This document shows, piece by piece, positions 38,110 through 50,923 of a stretch of DNA of 64,000 nucleotides; within the stretch, counting starts at the first letter, position 1; every line of letters starts with the position of its first letter. Origin of the DNA: Phragmites australis (Eukaryota > Streptophyta > Magnoliopsida > Poales > Poaceae). The translations under genes and the position numbers were made by a program. The stretch lies in assembly GCF_958298935.1 (NCBI RefSeq), contig NC_084922.1, forward strand, positions 15,130,501-15,194,500, given 5' to 3'. The notes under the pieces are model-generated. The model was given only the letters and a program-made list of their open reading frames with translations. It was not told where the DNA came from and made no database searches.

Positions 38110-40419
38110 TCTTCATAGAGTCTATAAGTGTATTGATCCAAAATTTGGAAGAGTTTACATTTCCAGAGATGTCAAGTTTGATGAGGTTATCTTTCCCTTT
38201 TCTGCAATGTCACCAAATTCTGGGTCTCTTCAATCTGAATCTCAGCTTTTGCTTCCTTTACCACCAACCAATATGTAGATTCTTTGGGGAGTAATTAATA
38301 TATGGATAATGACCATACAAGTGTTCCTGTTGTTTTACCTGCATCTGTCTTTCAGCATGTTGATGACAGTCTAGTCATTATCGACAATACCACTTTAGCT
38401 GCTGCAATGCCTGCTGAGTCTGAACTTGTGGCTTCCAGCACTAATGCTACACCTTCCAATCTAGATATGGTTGATGTTGCCAACTCTACATCTTCTACAT
38501 CCAATGAATCTACATCAAGCTCTTCAGTAGCAGCACATGTACATCAGCATCACATGAGAACAAGGCTTTAGAACAACATCACCAAACCGAGGCAGTTCAC
38601 TGATGGAACCTTCAGGTATGATGACACTGTTGTCACTGAACCAGTTGTTCATCATGAAGCTCTCAAGCATGCCAAGTGAAGGGAGGCAATGGATACTGCG
38701 TATCAAGCTTTGATGAAGAATGACACTTGGTAGCTGGTTGAACCAAAGCCAGGTATGAATTTGATAGATTGCAAATGGGTTTTTAAACTCAAAAGGAAGG
38801 CTGGTGGATCAATTGATAGACATAAAGCTCAGCTAGTGGCAAAAGGGTTTAAACAAAGGCAAGGTATTGACTATGATGACACATTTAGTCATATTGTTAA
38901 ACCCGCAACCATATGGTTGATCCTATCCTTGTCATCTAAGGATGGTCACTGAAACAATTAGATGCCCAAAATGTCTTTCTTCATGGACTTCTAGAAGAGG
39001 AGGTCTATATAAAGCAGTCTCCTAGTTTTGAACATCCATAGCAGTCAGGTGTGTCAGCTCAAGAAGGTTTTGTATGGGTTGAAACAAGCTCCAAGAGCTT
39101 GGTACGCACAATTAAGCTCCAAGTTGCAAGAATTGGGTTTTAGACCCTCTAATGCAGATACCTCACTGTTTATTTTTCAGTCTTCTACTGCTACAATATA
39201 TGTTTTGGTCTATATGGATGATATCATTGTTACAGGCTCCTCAAATCAAGCTGTGACCAACTTACTTCATCAGCTCCAACAAGAATTTGCAATTAAGGAT
39301 CTTGGTTATCTTCACTTCTTCCTGGGAATTGAGGTTCAGAAAACTAAAATTGGTCTTCTGCTTCTTCAGTCCAAGTATATCAGGGATCTATTGCAAAGAG
39401 CATCAATGACTCAGTGTAAACCAGTAACATCTCCAATGTCCGTCTCAGAAAAGATAACAAAGTCTGATAGGGAACGATTGTCATATGAAGATGTAGTCAG
39501 ATTCAGGAGTATTGTCGGGGCACTTCATTATTTGACACTCACCAAACCAGACATTGCATTTGCGGTCAACCAAGTGTGCCAATATCTGGCGGAGCCTACT
39601 TGGATTCATTGGGGAGCTGTGAAATGAATTAGGTATCTCAAGTTTACTCTAATGACTGGGCTTGCCATTAACAGATCGAGCTCTGAACTGTTAAGCGCAA
39701 TCTCGAATGCGGATTGGGCAGGATACTCGGATGACATACGCTCCACCAGTGGGTTTGCGGTTTACTCCAGTGCTAATTTGATTTCATGGAGTTCTCGCAA
39801 GCAGACCACAGTTTCCATGTCCAATACTGAGTCAGAGTACAAAGCATTGGCTAATGCCACCGCAGAAATCATCTGGGTTCAATCACTGTTGGGTGAACTT
39901 GTAATTCATCAAGGTCGAGCACCGTGTCTGTGGTCTGACAATTTAGGAGCAACATATCTTTCGGCTAATCCAGTCTTCCATACTCGCACCAAACATATAG
40001 AGGTGGATTTTCACTTTATGCGTGAGCGGGTGGCTCGGAAAGCTTTGGAGATCATATTTATATCAAGCAAAGATCTAGTTACAGATGTCTTCACAAAGCC
40101 ATTGTCAGCAAGACCACTCCAGCTGAGATTGAGGGAGGCTGTTGAAAGAGGACTCAGATATTCAGTCTATCTTTGATCCTCCCTTAGCGTTGAACTGACT
40201 TAGTCTAGATAGTTGGTCACGTCCTAGAATATAGCTAAGTCATGTGCACACGATGTAACAAATCGCTGGCTAATAGCCGAGCCTATAGTCATCACTGAAC
40301 TGATTGTTGTCATCAAACAACAGCTATATATATTGAGCCTAACTGCACCGATTGAAGGTGTGAAGCATTCTGTCAATTCTTCTTCCTTCTGCGCCTTAAT
40401 TCTTCTTCCAATGGTAACA
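38110..40419 (+). mobile_element. Ty1-copia retrotransposon, 5'-truncated, with 3' LTR
   Basis: The element starts inside pol, with the post-integrase motif FGRVYISRDVKFDE at about 38130. It continues through a Ser-rich linker, reverse transcriptase (WVFKLKRKAGGS, GLKQAPRAWY, YMDDIIV) and RNase H ([24 protein letters not shown]). A purine-rich tract (gattgagggaggc) precedes an LTR at 40140-40419, starting tgttgaaagagg and ending ggtaaca. Gag, protease, integrase and the 5' LTR are missing. Stops and frame breaks near 38571, 38677, 38732, 38950 and 39625 show it is not active. Confidence 0.85.
40140..40419 (+). repeat. 3' LTR of the copia element
   Basis: It begins tgttgaaagaggactc directly after the polypurine tract and ends ggtaaca. 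A TATA-like tatatat lies near 40325. The 5' partner LTR is absent. Confidence 0.65.
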
Positions 40420-40478
40420 AACCAACTGATCTTATATATATGGATATTCTAAGTAGGATGTAAAGCATCCTCCAGAAA

Positions 40479-40493
40479 GGGGGGGGGGGGGGG
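40479..40493. repeat. Run of 15 G
   Basis: A homopolymer just downstream of the copia LTR and upstream of the 3' end of the carrier gene. Its length may be unreliable in assembly. Confidence 0.85.
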
Positions 40494-40878
40494 AAGCACG
40501 AACGCTAAGCAGGCAACGCCGACAACTTGACATTTCATTCTGGAATTTGAAAATACAAAATTCGTTGCCAAAATTTTGCTGAACCACGTACAGGCACACC
40601 TGTAAGGTGCCCCTATTAGCCAGAACAAGCTCTCGACCTCTGGCTATTACATCCTAAAGAGGCTGGCTGCTACATTCTGAAAAAAAATCACCTTTAGCGC
40701 AGATATATACAATGTGAGCTTCATACGGAGACATGCTATGCATCTATGCGGGGATTTGCGTCAGGAATTCCCTACAGGATGTACTCGACGATCCTTTTCC
40801 CGAAATGAACTCACTAGGTTGCCAGTGTAGATAAGGATCGTCTTCAAGATTTAAACACCTAATTGGAACGAAACCATG

Positions 40879-43800
40879 TCACTCCGGTTTCACTGAGAGC
40901 CTCTCTGCAGATTTGACAGATAAAAAAAGAGTTAATAAACCTGGCGGGCTAACCAAGGCCATATATATTGATTTCTAAAACTGGGCTTACTTATGAGTTC
41001 ATATGTTACAATCATTGATGTACCCCACAAAGACATGTTAAGAAACCTCGGACCAAACCCTCTATAAAAACCACTCCATCCATCTTCCTCTAGCAGCAGC
41101 CTGCTAGTTTTCATGACAGATGGCCTACCGCTACCATAGTTGTCCATCACCTGAAATCACACATAGATATTATTTAAATGGAATTCGGCCGAGTATCATG
41201 CAAGATCATAATTCCTTGTATGATAATTAGTAGTTAGCTGTGACAGCATGATGTTTCAGGCGTATATTCTGTCATAGTGAAGATGGTACTTCAAACACCT
41301 GGTTTATATGATCATATCAGTACTGTTGACATCATCCACTATGCACTAGCACAGGCAACAACTAAAACATTGCAGTGCCAGCCTCGAAATGTCATTTCGA
41401 TGTGTATAGTGCGGTTGAAAAACCGAGGCAGTTTCCTGGACACAGAAGAACAAGATATGTGGCCCATGTCGAGCTACCTCACAAGCTACCTAGAATGAAG
41501 AAACCACGCTACTTTGAGGAGCTAATTGGCAATCCTGTATAGTAAAGGTACCCATATGTCACAAGGCGCGAAGTATAAAACTGTAACTTTGCCACTCAAT
41601 GTTTTGCAGCCAGGGCACAAGGCCCACAACCCTTTCAAATTTTATCCTGCAACTGCAGCTACAACCCGTGATTCATCCACGCTGCCTAATCATTTTACTA
41701 ACAGGGAGTTGTAAGTAAAATTATGCTCACTTTGCAGTGTGCCAACAGAAAAAAATAACCAGGAAGACCCTCCAGTAGGAAACCCCTAAATGCACTGACA
41801 CTCAAAATATGAGTCAATTTGCCAGTCCAAAATCCTGTCTAATAAAGAATATCTTGACAAGCAATTGGGTTGAGTAGGCTTGGAATACCAGAAAAGAAAG
41901 TGCTTATCAAAGAGAAAACATGATGAATGTTAAAGAAAAAGAGCATCCAGCAAAAATACATAACTACGTGTTCAGAAGAACAAATATATTTATTTACCTG
42001 AAGCCGTGTCTTAATGGTATCTATTGGTGTGGTGATAATTGACGAGCAAGCACCAGCAATTGTTCCTGCCGTTGCTTGGACAGCAACAAGTTCTGATTGA
42101 GATGGTTTCGTTTGCGAATCATTTCCATAGCCCAAGCTCCTAAATTAGGACCCCAAGAGCATCAATCAAGCATGGCACTAGAACCTTTGGACACTCAAGG
42201 AACAAGAAATGCAAGATAAAACTAACACACCTCCAAATAGCATGCTGAGCACCACCATATGCACTCCACCAAAGGGCAGAAGCTGGTGATTGAGTCAACA
42301 TGGTAATTCCAAAACCTCGGTAAAGTCCCCGGATCCCTTCAGTTCTGACAACCTTATTTATCACATCAAATGAACCCCTATATGTTGCCATCCCCGGCAA
42401 TCCTTGAACCATGAGCCTTTGGCAAATCTACGAGCACAGAAATAAGGGTAGTATGTAAAACAGCTTGCAAAATAAACATATTGTGAACTACAGATAAAAT
42501 GCAGCTATGTGCGGTTCTTGAGAGGAACTAAAATATTGTGCAGTAGAATTAATCTAAGTGGCAGAATTATTTCTAAAGCGATCAGCCCTTTGTTGGTTAC
42601 TGAAATATAGATATAATAATAACATAATAACTTCATGAAATGGCACAGTGTTTATTTTGTGACATGTAACTAGCCATACATCATAACAATAATGTGGTGC
42701 CTAAACTCCAAAGCAACCTAAGAGAGAATATCAACAGTTGATGGGGTTTCAATCAAATTGTGACATGCATAGCTTCAATACAAAGATTTTTCCAGTTAAA
42801 AGGTCATCAAATGAGTGTTTCGGTGTTGATACATAGAAATGATTTATGTTATTGTGTTTTCCCTTTTGGAACCAAAGATCGCTTGGACCTCAAGGTCCTA
42901 AACACAAAAGGTAGAACTAAAAACATATGGGGCTAGTATGAAAGAATGATTACCACATCTAGAGGCACAAAATATGAGCTTGAACAGATACTTGACACTA
43001 GGCCTGCCACGCCGTTTGCTACAGCAATCCTTGTTGCCTCCGACATATCAAAACGTTCAGAGTACTTAAAAGCCATTTCTTTGGAGACCTCCAGTGAAGT
43101 TAGAGCTAGGACTCGCCCAGGAAGAGCTCCAACTGCGGAGGTGCCAAAGCCTCTGAAAACACCAGGGATGCCATCACTTCTCAATATCCTCCTAAAAAGG
43201 GTAAATCCAGACATGTGTGCAAGCCCTCCTTCGGCAACCTGCATCCTGGTCTTCACAACAGCTGTCGGGTGCAGAGCACCTTGTTGGGCTGTAAAAAGGA
43301 TAGCTCCGATCACATGAAACTTTGTCTTATCCAACCTTCAGTGCGATAGAAAAGGATAGCTATATCAGTTACAAGAATATGCAATCACAAAGAGTCGCTT
43401 TATAGGATCTATCTTCACACGAATTGCCATGACATAGTCATGATCTTTTCAATGATCAACCTCTACAAGCCTCATAGTGTACAACTGGCATACTGCATAA
43501 CAATCAAAGTCCCTGTCTATTAAATCACTGATAAAAACTGTGCAAGAAACAGTTGCCACAGTTATGGATTTTATGCACAAAGCCTAGTACCCTGTGGTCA
43601 GTGCTCCCCAGGAAATGGAACTGGTGAGTCTACTGACACCCCTATGACAGTTAATATGACACAATGAAGAACAAAAATAAAACACCAATACAAATCCTGC
43701 GAGTTACGTTGTACATACTTAAGATCTGAACCGCAGTATCGCGTACATGAACAACTAGGGCATACTAAGAGCCAAGAATTTGGTTTTTTTGTACGCATTC

Positions 43801-44428
43801 AACTTTCTAGCAGTATTTTCATGCAGAGAAGTACAACTATTGGCCTGAACACAGCAGCTACCGTTGCGCTATGGGAAGTACAATTCATCTCTACATGTAA
43901 AGCGTCCCTAACCAAATTTACAGCTTTCCGCGGCAGGAAGTACAATTCATCTCTACTTTTTAAGCGTCTGAAACGAACTTACGGCTTCGCGGAAGACCTA
44001 ATTTCCGTTCCCCGTCTAAATCGATAGCAGAGCAATCTCGTGACCCTCCTGACTGCTCCCACGCCCCAGCCAAAAAGACTCCAGAAAAGTTGGGGAAAAC
44101 CCCAATGCGCCCACGATTCGACTTCCTTAGAACCAGCACCTTCCATCACCAGTTTCCCGTTTCTCACCCTAACCGGCGCAGCGCACTGCAGTAGGCGGAT
44201 TCAACCGTATCCTAAAGGTAAGCTGCCGATGCGTAGACGAACTGAACTGAAAATGCGGGGTCGCAAACACCCGCCCTTGCATACTGCGAAGAAAAGATCC
44301 TCTTTTTGAGTTTTGAGTCTAGAGGAAAGTCGTGGCGCGTACCTCTCCCAGTTGATGTTGGCCTCCGCGAGCGCGATCCCGGCCGCGGACGCCTCCGAGG
44401 TCTCCGCCGCCGCAGCAGCAGCAGCCAT
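40879..44428 (-). CDS. Mitochondrial carrier family protein (SLC25A44-like), 330 aa
   Basis: Six exons join in one frame: 44428-44343, 43335-42954, 42427-42231, 42139-41998, 41150-40991 and 40904-40879 (TGA), 993 bp in all with GT-AG introns. The protein has an Ala-rich N-terminus followed by INWERLDKTKFHVIG and three carrier repeats. The signature loops are HPTAVVK (residues 51-57), PLDVICQRL and PIDTIKTRLQ. Later motifs are GLYRGFGITMLTQSPASALWW and GWSGFYRGFGPRF. The first repeat lacks the acidic residue of the PX[DE]XX[KR] motif, which I recall as usual in this plant subfamily. It should be an inner-membrane transporter with six membrane helices. Animal SLC25A44 carries branched-chain amino acids, but the plant substrate is not established from sequence. 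The final exon has only 26 coding bases. Confidence 0.92.
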
Positions 44429-46300
44429 GGACTCCTACACAGGCGAGAGGAGGCTCCGCGAGAAGAGGAAGTAGACAGCGGCTCGCCTGCTTCCCTCCCT
44501 CCCTCCTTCGCTTCGGTGCGTGCTTCTGGTGTTATTGATGTCGGCGCCGATGCGAAAATGCGCACGGGGAGTCGGGGAAAGAAAAAGAAGGCAGCGGAGG
44601 CGGAGGGACTACCGAGGGAGGGAGGGAGAAGGGTGCGAGTTTGCTCGGGTGGGTCGAGTCTTAGGGGTTTGGAAGTTTCCAGAACGGTCGGCGCCCCGGG
44701 GAGCGCGCCGCCGAGGTTGCCATTTGTCCGGCCCGGCTCACCGACGTGCGGGACCGGGACGCGGTGGGGCCAGGAAGTCGGTCGTGGCCCGGGCAGACGC
44801 GTGGTGGGCGTTTCACACTTCTCCGGCTCCCACGGAGGGGGAGGAGTCATGGGCTCGGAGCCGAGGAGGCGCTGCCAGCGAGGCGTGGTGGAGACACGTG
44901 TTGGACTGCAATTGAGCTTCGCTGTCTGACGTCGCCTCGTGGGTCAAAAAAAAGGTTGGTGGTGACTGGTTTTTGTACGTTGTGCCGTGGCAGTGTTTGG
45001 GCGGCTTGAAGCACTAGCCACGAATGTGTCCTTCCGTCGCCACAATGACCGACGTCCCCTCACGTTAGTCAGCGCGTCAGTTAGTTAGGGTGACGACGTC
45101 ATTCACGTAGAGGTTTGATTTTAAGGCCAACTTCAGCGGAGTCTCTAAATCTGTAAATCTCGTGCTACAGTATTTTTGACTACTGTAGCACCAGGAATCT
45201 TCTCCGGTAGATAACATTCCTGACGCGCGAGGTGAGGGATCTCGGTCGCATCGTAAGCTCATAACACGGATCACATGACGCAAAGCCACAAACTATTTTC
45301 CAACTTTTTAACTGATATTTAAAATAAATACCCCAATCCAAATTTTAGAAATTATTTATTTGGCTCATCATAGGTCGTGCCTTTTGCGAGAGCGTGGAGA
45401 AAGCAGCCCTGCCAAGGAGCGGCCACAAATTCATGTACATCATAGCTACTACAGTACTAGCTACTAATGCTCTCTCTTCTCTTTTCTCTACGTAACAGAA
45501 ATACTTACATAGATTTATAGTGTAACTTAAAGGAGACGCTCCAAGTAAAAAAAAGTTCGATCTTGATTAGACTCAAAAATTCTAAAATAGTGGCATCGTT
45601 TAAGTGATTTCAGTAAAAGAGCAAAGAGAAGAAAAAAAATAGGGAAAAATACCCACGCAACCATAGAAATGATCCCACCAAGATTTACCTTTTTTAAGCC
45701 CACCAGAGCATTTTTATAATCAAATATGGAGAAAAATAGGTAACTTGGAGTCAAGCTTGGGTATGCAGAGAGGAAGTTGGCTCCAATGGCCATCATATCA
45801 AGTTGTTTGATGTGTTAGCATTGGTGAAAAGATTTACATGCAATACGACTAATATTAGAAACCAGGTCAACCGGCTGACCCACTGGTCCAACCAACGAAC
45901 AAGTGAATCAATAGCCTAAGCGAAGTGTGGGCTTGGCGTGACACTCCGTTTAGTCACGCTAATGGCCATGGCGCTGCCAAATCCTTACAATGTTGGGAAT
46001 TTTGTCGGGCATGGTAGCCCATTTAGCCAGCTTATGACATGGTCAAAAGATTCATTTAAAAAATAGTGAGGGAGTTTGTTAAATATTAATTAAAAAGGTA
46101 TACAAAATAGAAAAAAAAAACCTGTTCCATGCATCCGTTAGGAATCTAAAACCATATCTAAATACAAAATTTTCATTATAATGTAATATTTACTAAGAAA
46201 ACTCTTTAACATTGGATTACTTTTCCATTTATATCAGTGCAAAAATATCATACACAATTTGATCTTAAAAGAAACTCTTCGGTTCTAACCCAGTTTGGGC
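44429..46300. other. Promoter and GC-rich upstream region of the carrier gene, then AT-rich spacer
   Basis: 44429-44950 is GC-rich and is probably the leader and promoter of the minus-strand carrier gene. The long open frames on both strands here are composition effects. From about 45100 the sequence becomes AT-rich, with no recognised gene. Confidence 0.4.
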
Positions 46301-46309
46301 CCAGCCAAG

Positions 46310-48092
46310 CTTTGAGTTGCCTCCTTCAATTATTGCTCAAGTATGTTTGTCTCACTCGAAATGTAAAACCAGATATTCCATATGCACCAACTATTCAAAC
46401 CGATTCAATTTACCTCATTAACTGTTTTTTATAGTGATTTTGTCCTATACGGTAGTAGGCCCCACATGTCCTATGACATCTCATCTCTTCTTCTTCCCTC
46501 TTTTCTCTCTCAAAAAAAAAAGACGACTGGTGTGCACATCGGAGCACACCCGCCTTGTTCTCGCCGATGAGCACATCGGGGGAGCGGACGAGCCCTGTCG
46601 TCCAGCCGCGCCATACCACAAGCTATGTGCTGACAACGACATTCGTATCGATGTACTCCTTGAGGAACGCCTCGACCATGATCCTTGGGTTCGTGGTGAG
46701 CAAGCATCGGCACCCACACACCAAGAACACACGCCACGACTCCGGGTGGAGGTCGGAGCAGTAGAACTTGGGCAATATGGCACGAGCCACGGTCTCGATG
46801 TCGGTGACCCTGATGCCAGCCATGGATGTGAAGATGAGCACCTGGATGTCGACCGTCTCAGACATGAGGTAGTAGAGTAGCAACAGCCGCAGCACGCTGC
46901 TGATCTTGAATGCCATGTGCGCGAAGCAAATCGCCGAAGTACAGGAACAAGCTTCGACCACACAACAGTGTGCCATCTAGGTTAGCTCGAGCAAGGGATC
47001 GCCGAGGACGGAGATTGACGTGGTGAGCTTGCCACCGGACTTAGAGAAGAAAGCGCGCGGACCCTCAATTTTTTCCCAAAAATAAAGCACCACCACCGCC
47101 GCCGTCGATCTCCAGCTCCGGCCGTTGTCCGACCCCAAGGTGAGCATCGCTTGCTCCTACTCTACCTCCCTGGCCCCTCCTTTCTCTCTCTCCACAGCCG
47201 TAACCACTTCCTCATCGATCCACCATGGCCGTCGCCTTATCCTGCTCATCGCTAGTCGCTAGCAGGACCTCCCCGTTCGATTCGAGCCTATGGCGAGCAT
47301 CACCGTGCCCCCACCTCTCTTTCTCATGCCCTATCTCTCCCTATACATGCCCGTGTGAGGCCCTCATCGAGAGCACCTCCTCCTCCACCCTTCTCTATCA
47401 TCGTTGGTCATCGGCGAAGCCGTACCGGCCAAGGTAACACAACCGGAGCACCAACCGCACCCCACAGCAACCTCTCGTACCTCTTGTTTAGCCTCAAGCC
47501 ACCGCCACCACCAACTCCGGCAAGCTCTTGCCATCACTACGGCCAGCATACAACGACTTGGACCCCACCTCCATAGGCACCCACAGCAGCGACCGGGTAC
47601 CGCGAGGATTCATGGCCGACCACCTCCTCCATACGAGCCCGTGCCCGTGCGAGGCCACTGACAAGCCACCTCCTCCGCTACCTTTCCTCTCCACCGTCGA
47701 CTGCCCTGGTGCGCCCCCGAGCCAATCCGAACCGTGGACGAGCTTCACTACCTCCCATGGGTCCTCTTTCTGTGCTCCACGTCAAGCTTCCGCACCATTT
47801 GGCTGGTTCTAGCAAAACTCCAGCGAATGCATCACCATCTACATGCTGTGCTGAGCCACCCCTCTCTTTGTTTGGTTAACACGTGGGACCCCCTGTGTCA
47901 CCTCAACATCTTTTGACCTGATCGAAGTTGAGTTGTCGCCACGTAGGATGAAACCACTGTCGAAACCGCCATAGGGAGGAAAAATAAATGGTTTCAATTG
48001 TTGCGAGAGCCTCCATATCTAGTTTTTCGATTCAGGGAGGAAAATTAGACAGAGGCAATAGTTGAAGGAGCCAAAATAGACTTTTTCCTAAA
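46310..48092 (-). mobile_element. Second Pack-MULE-like element, with GPAT fragment
   Basis: The left segment (about 46318-46415, gcctccttcaattattgc, then accagatatt and ttcaaaccgattcaatt) matches in inverted orientation the right segment (about 47965-48080, reverse reads ggctccttcaactattgcc, then actagatat and caattgaaacc). Alignment over about 100 bp is good but gapped. The right end reads ggaaaaagtctattttgg on the reverse strand, a common MULE terminus in grasses, and the left outer end has diverged. The interior has no transposase but holds a GPAT fragment and a C-rich stretch at 47080-47900. No 9-bp TSD was found. Confidence 0.55.
46500..46980 (-). pseudogene. Glycerol-3-phosphate acyltransferase (GPAT) fragment
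   Basis: The minus-strand frame reads [66 protein letters not shown], and after a TAG continues as LVVWRGWTTGLV and VLIGENKAG. This matches the HAD-like N-terminal half of plant GPATs, which make cutin and suberin precursors at the ER. The frame breaks beyond GENKAG, and the acyltransferase half is absent. The stop replaces the Glu of the family's Glu-Leu-Val. It lies between inverted repeats, so capture by the Pack-MULE-like element is likely. Confidence 0.65.
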
Positions 48093-49960
48093 TGTTCTAG
48101 ACCGGGCCTAGGCAATACGTTATCCGCCTAATATTAACCAGGAACAAGTTAAGTAACAGCACTACAAAGTCCTCAGGCAACCTAATTGGACTGGAAAATT
48201 CCAGACCTAGTGGAATGGAATGCGTTTTCCTTAGCGTGGCCCATGATACGCTCAAGTCTAACTAGGCGGGCGGCCTAGATGTCATGCGAAAGCTGAACTC
48301 GTGTTGTTCAATCTATCAAATTGTATTCAGGTTTTGGTTGTTAGCAATTTAGGGGCACTTTTGTTTAATGGAATAACAATTCTGTTATAAAATAAGGGAG
48401 GCACTACGTGTATTTCGCTCCTTAGCCATTCCTCTCACGCACTCCCTTCTTGCCTCCCCAACAAATCCCGCTAGTTCTGCTCCTCCACCTCATCCCACCG
48501 CCAGCGCCTCCTGCCCCTCCGCGTCCGCCCGCCCACCACGTCATGCCCCCTACGTTGAAGTCATGTTGCACGCCCTCCCACTAAAACCACGCCCGCTTGC
48601 CCGCTGCCTCCTCCCCCCCCCCCTCCTCGGTGCTTGCCCGCCCTCCATCAACCGCTAAACGTCTCCAATGAAGTCGCGCCACACGCCCTCCCACTAAAAC
48701 CACATCGCCACACCGTATTTGCCCTTCAGCACGTGACCCCAGGCGTTTTCCTCCCACCGAAGTCGCGCGATACCGTGTGCTTCCCTCCACTCCCCTGCTT
48801 TATCGCTTCTGGACACGTCTTCAGCGACAGGATCCGATCGGGTCGACAACCACGACCAGCGACCCAAGCCAGCGAGCTACGCGTCACCACCGTCCTGTTG
48901 CCCCCCTCGCGTGTCACCACCTCCGTCACCACGCTCGTCGTGCACTTCCACCCTGCACTGCTTTTGGACGTAGCTTCAGTGATAGGATCCTATCGGGTCG
49001 GCGGCCATGAACGGCAAATCGTGCAAGCCTACTGCGTTCATCAGCAGCACACATCATGTGGTCTATTGTTTGATGTTAAATCCCTCATGTATGTCCAATT
49101 AATTTACATCATTCTTTCAATTCTATGGGCAAGTCTCTTCCGTTTGAGGATTGAACTGATGCATTCTTTTTTCTCAGCGTATCATGTAGTGAGGTTATAT
49201 CTGGATTACCATTGGTTTGGTCTCCAATTCTATTCTAAATCTAATATCATGTGGATCCTTCTTTTTTCTGTTTTGTTCATTTGAGCAAATCAGTTAGTGG
49301 AAATGTGGAATCATGTACAGATGATCCTAGATTTAATTATTCCCGGTAATGAATAATTCTGTGTTTTGTCTATTGATTCATATATTTTTCAGGAAATCGA
49401 GTGGCGAAATTGAATGGGTAAGAACATGCAGAGTCACTTCCATGATCATGTTCTGCTTGCTTGAATAGTGTGTGATGATACAATACTCTTATGTTTCGTT
49501 CCTATTTACAAGAATTGAGATGATATTATGCTATCCTCTATTTCGCATCAGTTGCTAGAGAGACAATTTGGTGCTTTGGTGCCTCAACAATCACATGTGC
49601 AAATCCAACTGGTCAATTTGTATCATGGTTCTTTGACATCAGTGCATACTTTTACAAACGAAATTGATACCGTAATGATGCAACATATTGTGGTTCCTTT
49701 TCTGATCATGACAGTATTAACATGTAATGATATTATATGTTAATGATGCAATCGAGTCTGCATCAAACTTTATGATGAGCTGAACACTCGGTGGTGCCAT
49801 GATGTCTTCCTCGAGTCACCTGACCATCTCGCAGCCACATTCTCATCAGGCTATGCACTAAGTTTCACGCTCGCAGGACAAATGGGCAGCAACAAAGATC
49901 ATTTCAGTGTTTCATCCTCAATATTTTTTTTTAGAAGACGGTCGCGTAAAGATATTATAA
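48093..49960. other. C-rich segment with internal duplications, then AT-rich DNA
   Basis: A stretch near 48400-49000 is C-rich. It has two imperfect repeated blocks: gcacgccctcccactaaaaccac occurs twice about 115 bp apart, and a block ending ggatcc.atcgggtcg occurs at about 48800-48845 and 48956-49000. A 216-codon open frame at 48634-49284 crosses it, but its protein shows no recognisable motif. I see no gene. Confidence 0.35.
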
Positions 49961-49999
49961 CTAAATGGAGGTAAAAATACAAAAGTAGACTCTAAAACA

Positions 50000-50135
50000 C
50001 TAAAAAAAAACTGGCCCCACTATTTTCAGCACCTAAGGTATCAAATACGGCACTGCTTACCCGTATTTAGCACCTGAGGTACCAAAAACGGTGAACAATA
50101 CTTGAGGTGCCGAATACGGCCAGTGCCATGTGCCG
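50000..50135. repeat. Left subterminal motif cluster of the Mutator-like element
   Basis: Four imperfect copies of cacctaaggtatcaaatacgg/gaggtgccgaatacggcc lie within about 130 bp. They match motifs at the right end (about 61690-61930), as expected for transposase binding sites. Confidence 0.65.
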
Positions 50136-50923
50136 CGAGAGAAGCTGAAGCGTAATTCATGACTTTTTTAGTACAAAAATAGTCCAAAAATTTTAAAAAA
50201 TTTCATGAGCAAACTAGAGATCACTAACAACCTATTTTAATTGGTTTGATCCAAAAAGGCTGAGCCAATATTTAATTAAAATTCTCCAAATAAACCAACT
50301 TTTATAAATTCTAGCACTATTTAATGCCTCAAATAAATTCTCAAAAATCTAGAAAAATTCACTAATATTCTTCTCATGTGATGTACTAATTTATAAAAAT
50401 ATTTTCAACCCTATGTTATTTGGTGAAAAAGTGAATTCCTTTGTAATGCTCCATTTATATGCATTTTTACCATTTATGTGATATTCTCTTCTTAATTTAA
50501 TTTGAAAAAAATAATTTAACATGCACAAAACCTTGGTTCTCATATTAATATTAAGCCTTTGTAATACTCTATTTATATGTATTTTTATCATTTTATATTA
50601 ATATTAAACTTTGTTGGAAAGAATTCTGCAAGGTAATTTTGCAGTGAATTAACGTTGGGAGGATACAAATTCTAATTTATCGAACATTAATAGTTATGAA
50701 GAATAATTATCATATTACCTAGCATAGAGATTACATACGCTGATAAACCTTATATTTGATATAAGGTTTTTCGTCGGTGCATGAATGGACACTAACCATA
50801 AAGAGATGACGATAACAAATATTAGCACGTACAGTACACCTAACGACGAACTTAATAGCGTGTCACTACTTAACCTAACATACCTTAAGAAATAAAAATA
50901 GACTGGGTTACAGAAGATGGGCT

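Noticed and set aside
37947..38141. 64-codon minus-strand frame between the galactosyltransferase remnant and the copia element
   Set aside because: Composition looks protein-like, but I could not match it to galactosyltransferase, copia or any other family, and no splice context supports it.
44306..44929. 207-codon open frame on + upstream of the carrier gene
   Set aside because: It lies opposite the carrier gene's first exon and GC-rich leader, all six frames are open there, and the protein has no recognisable motif.
48634..49284. 216-codon open frame on +
   Set aside because: The first half follows C-rich duplicated DNA and the second half is AT-rich. No motif or splice-consistent context was found.
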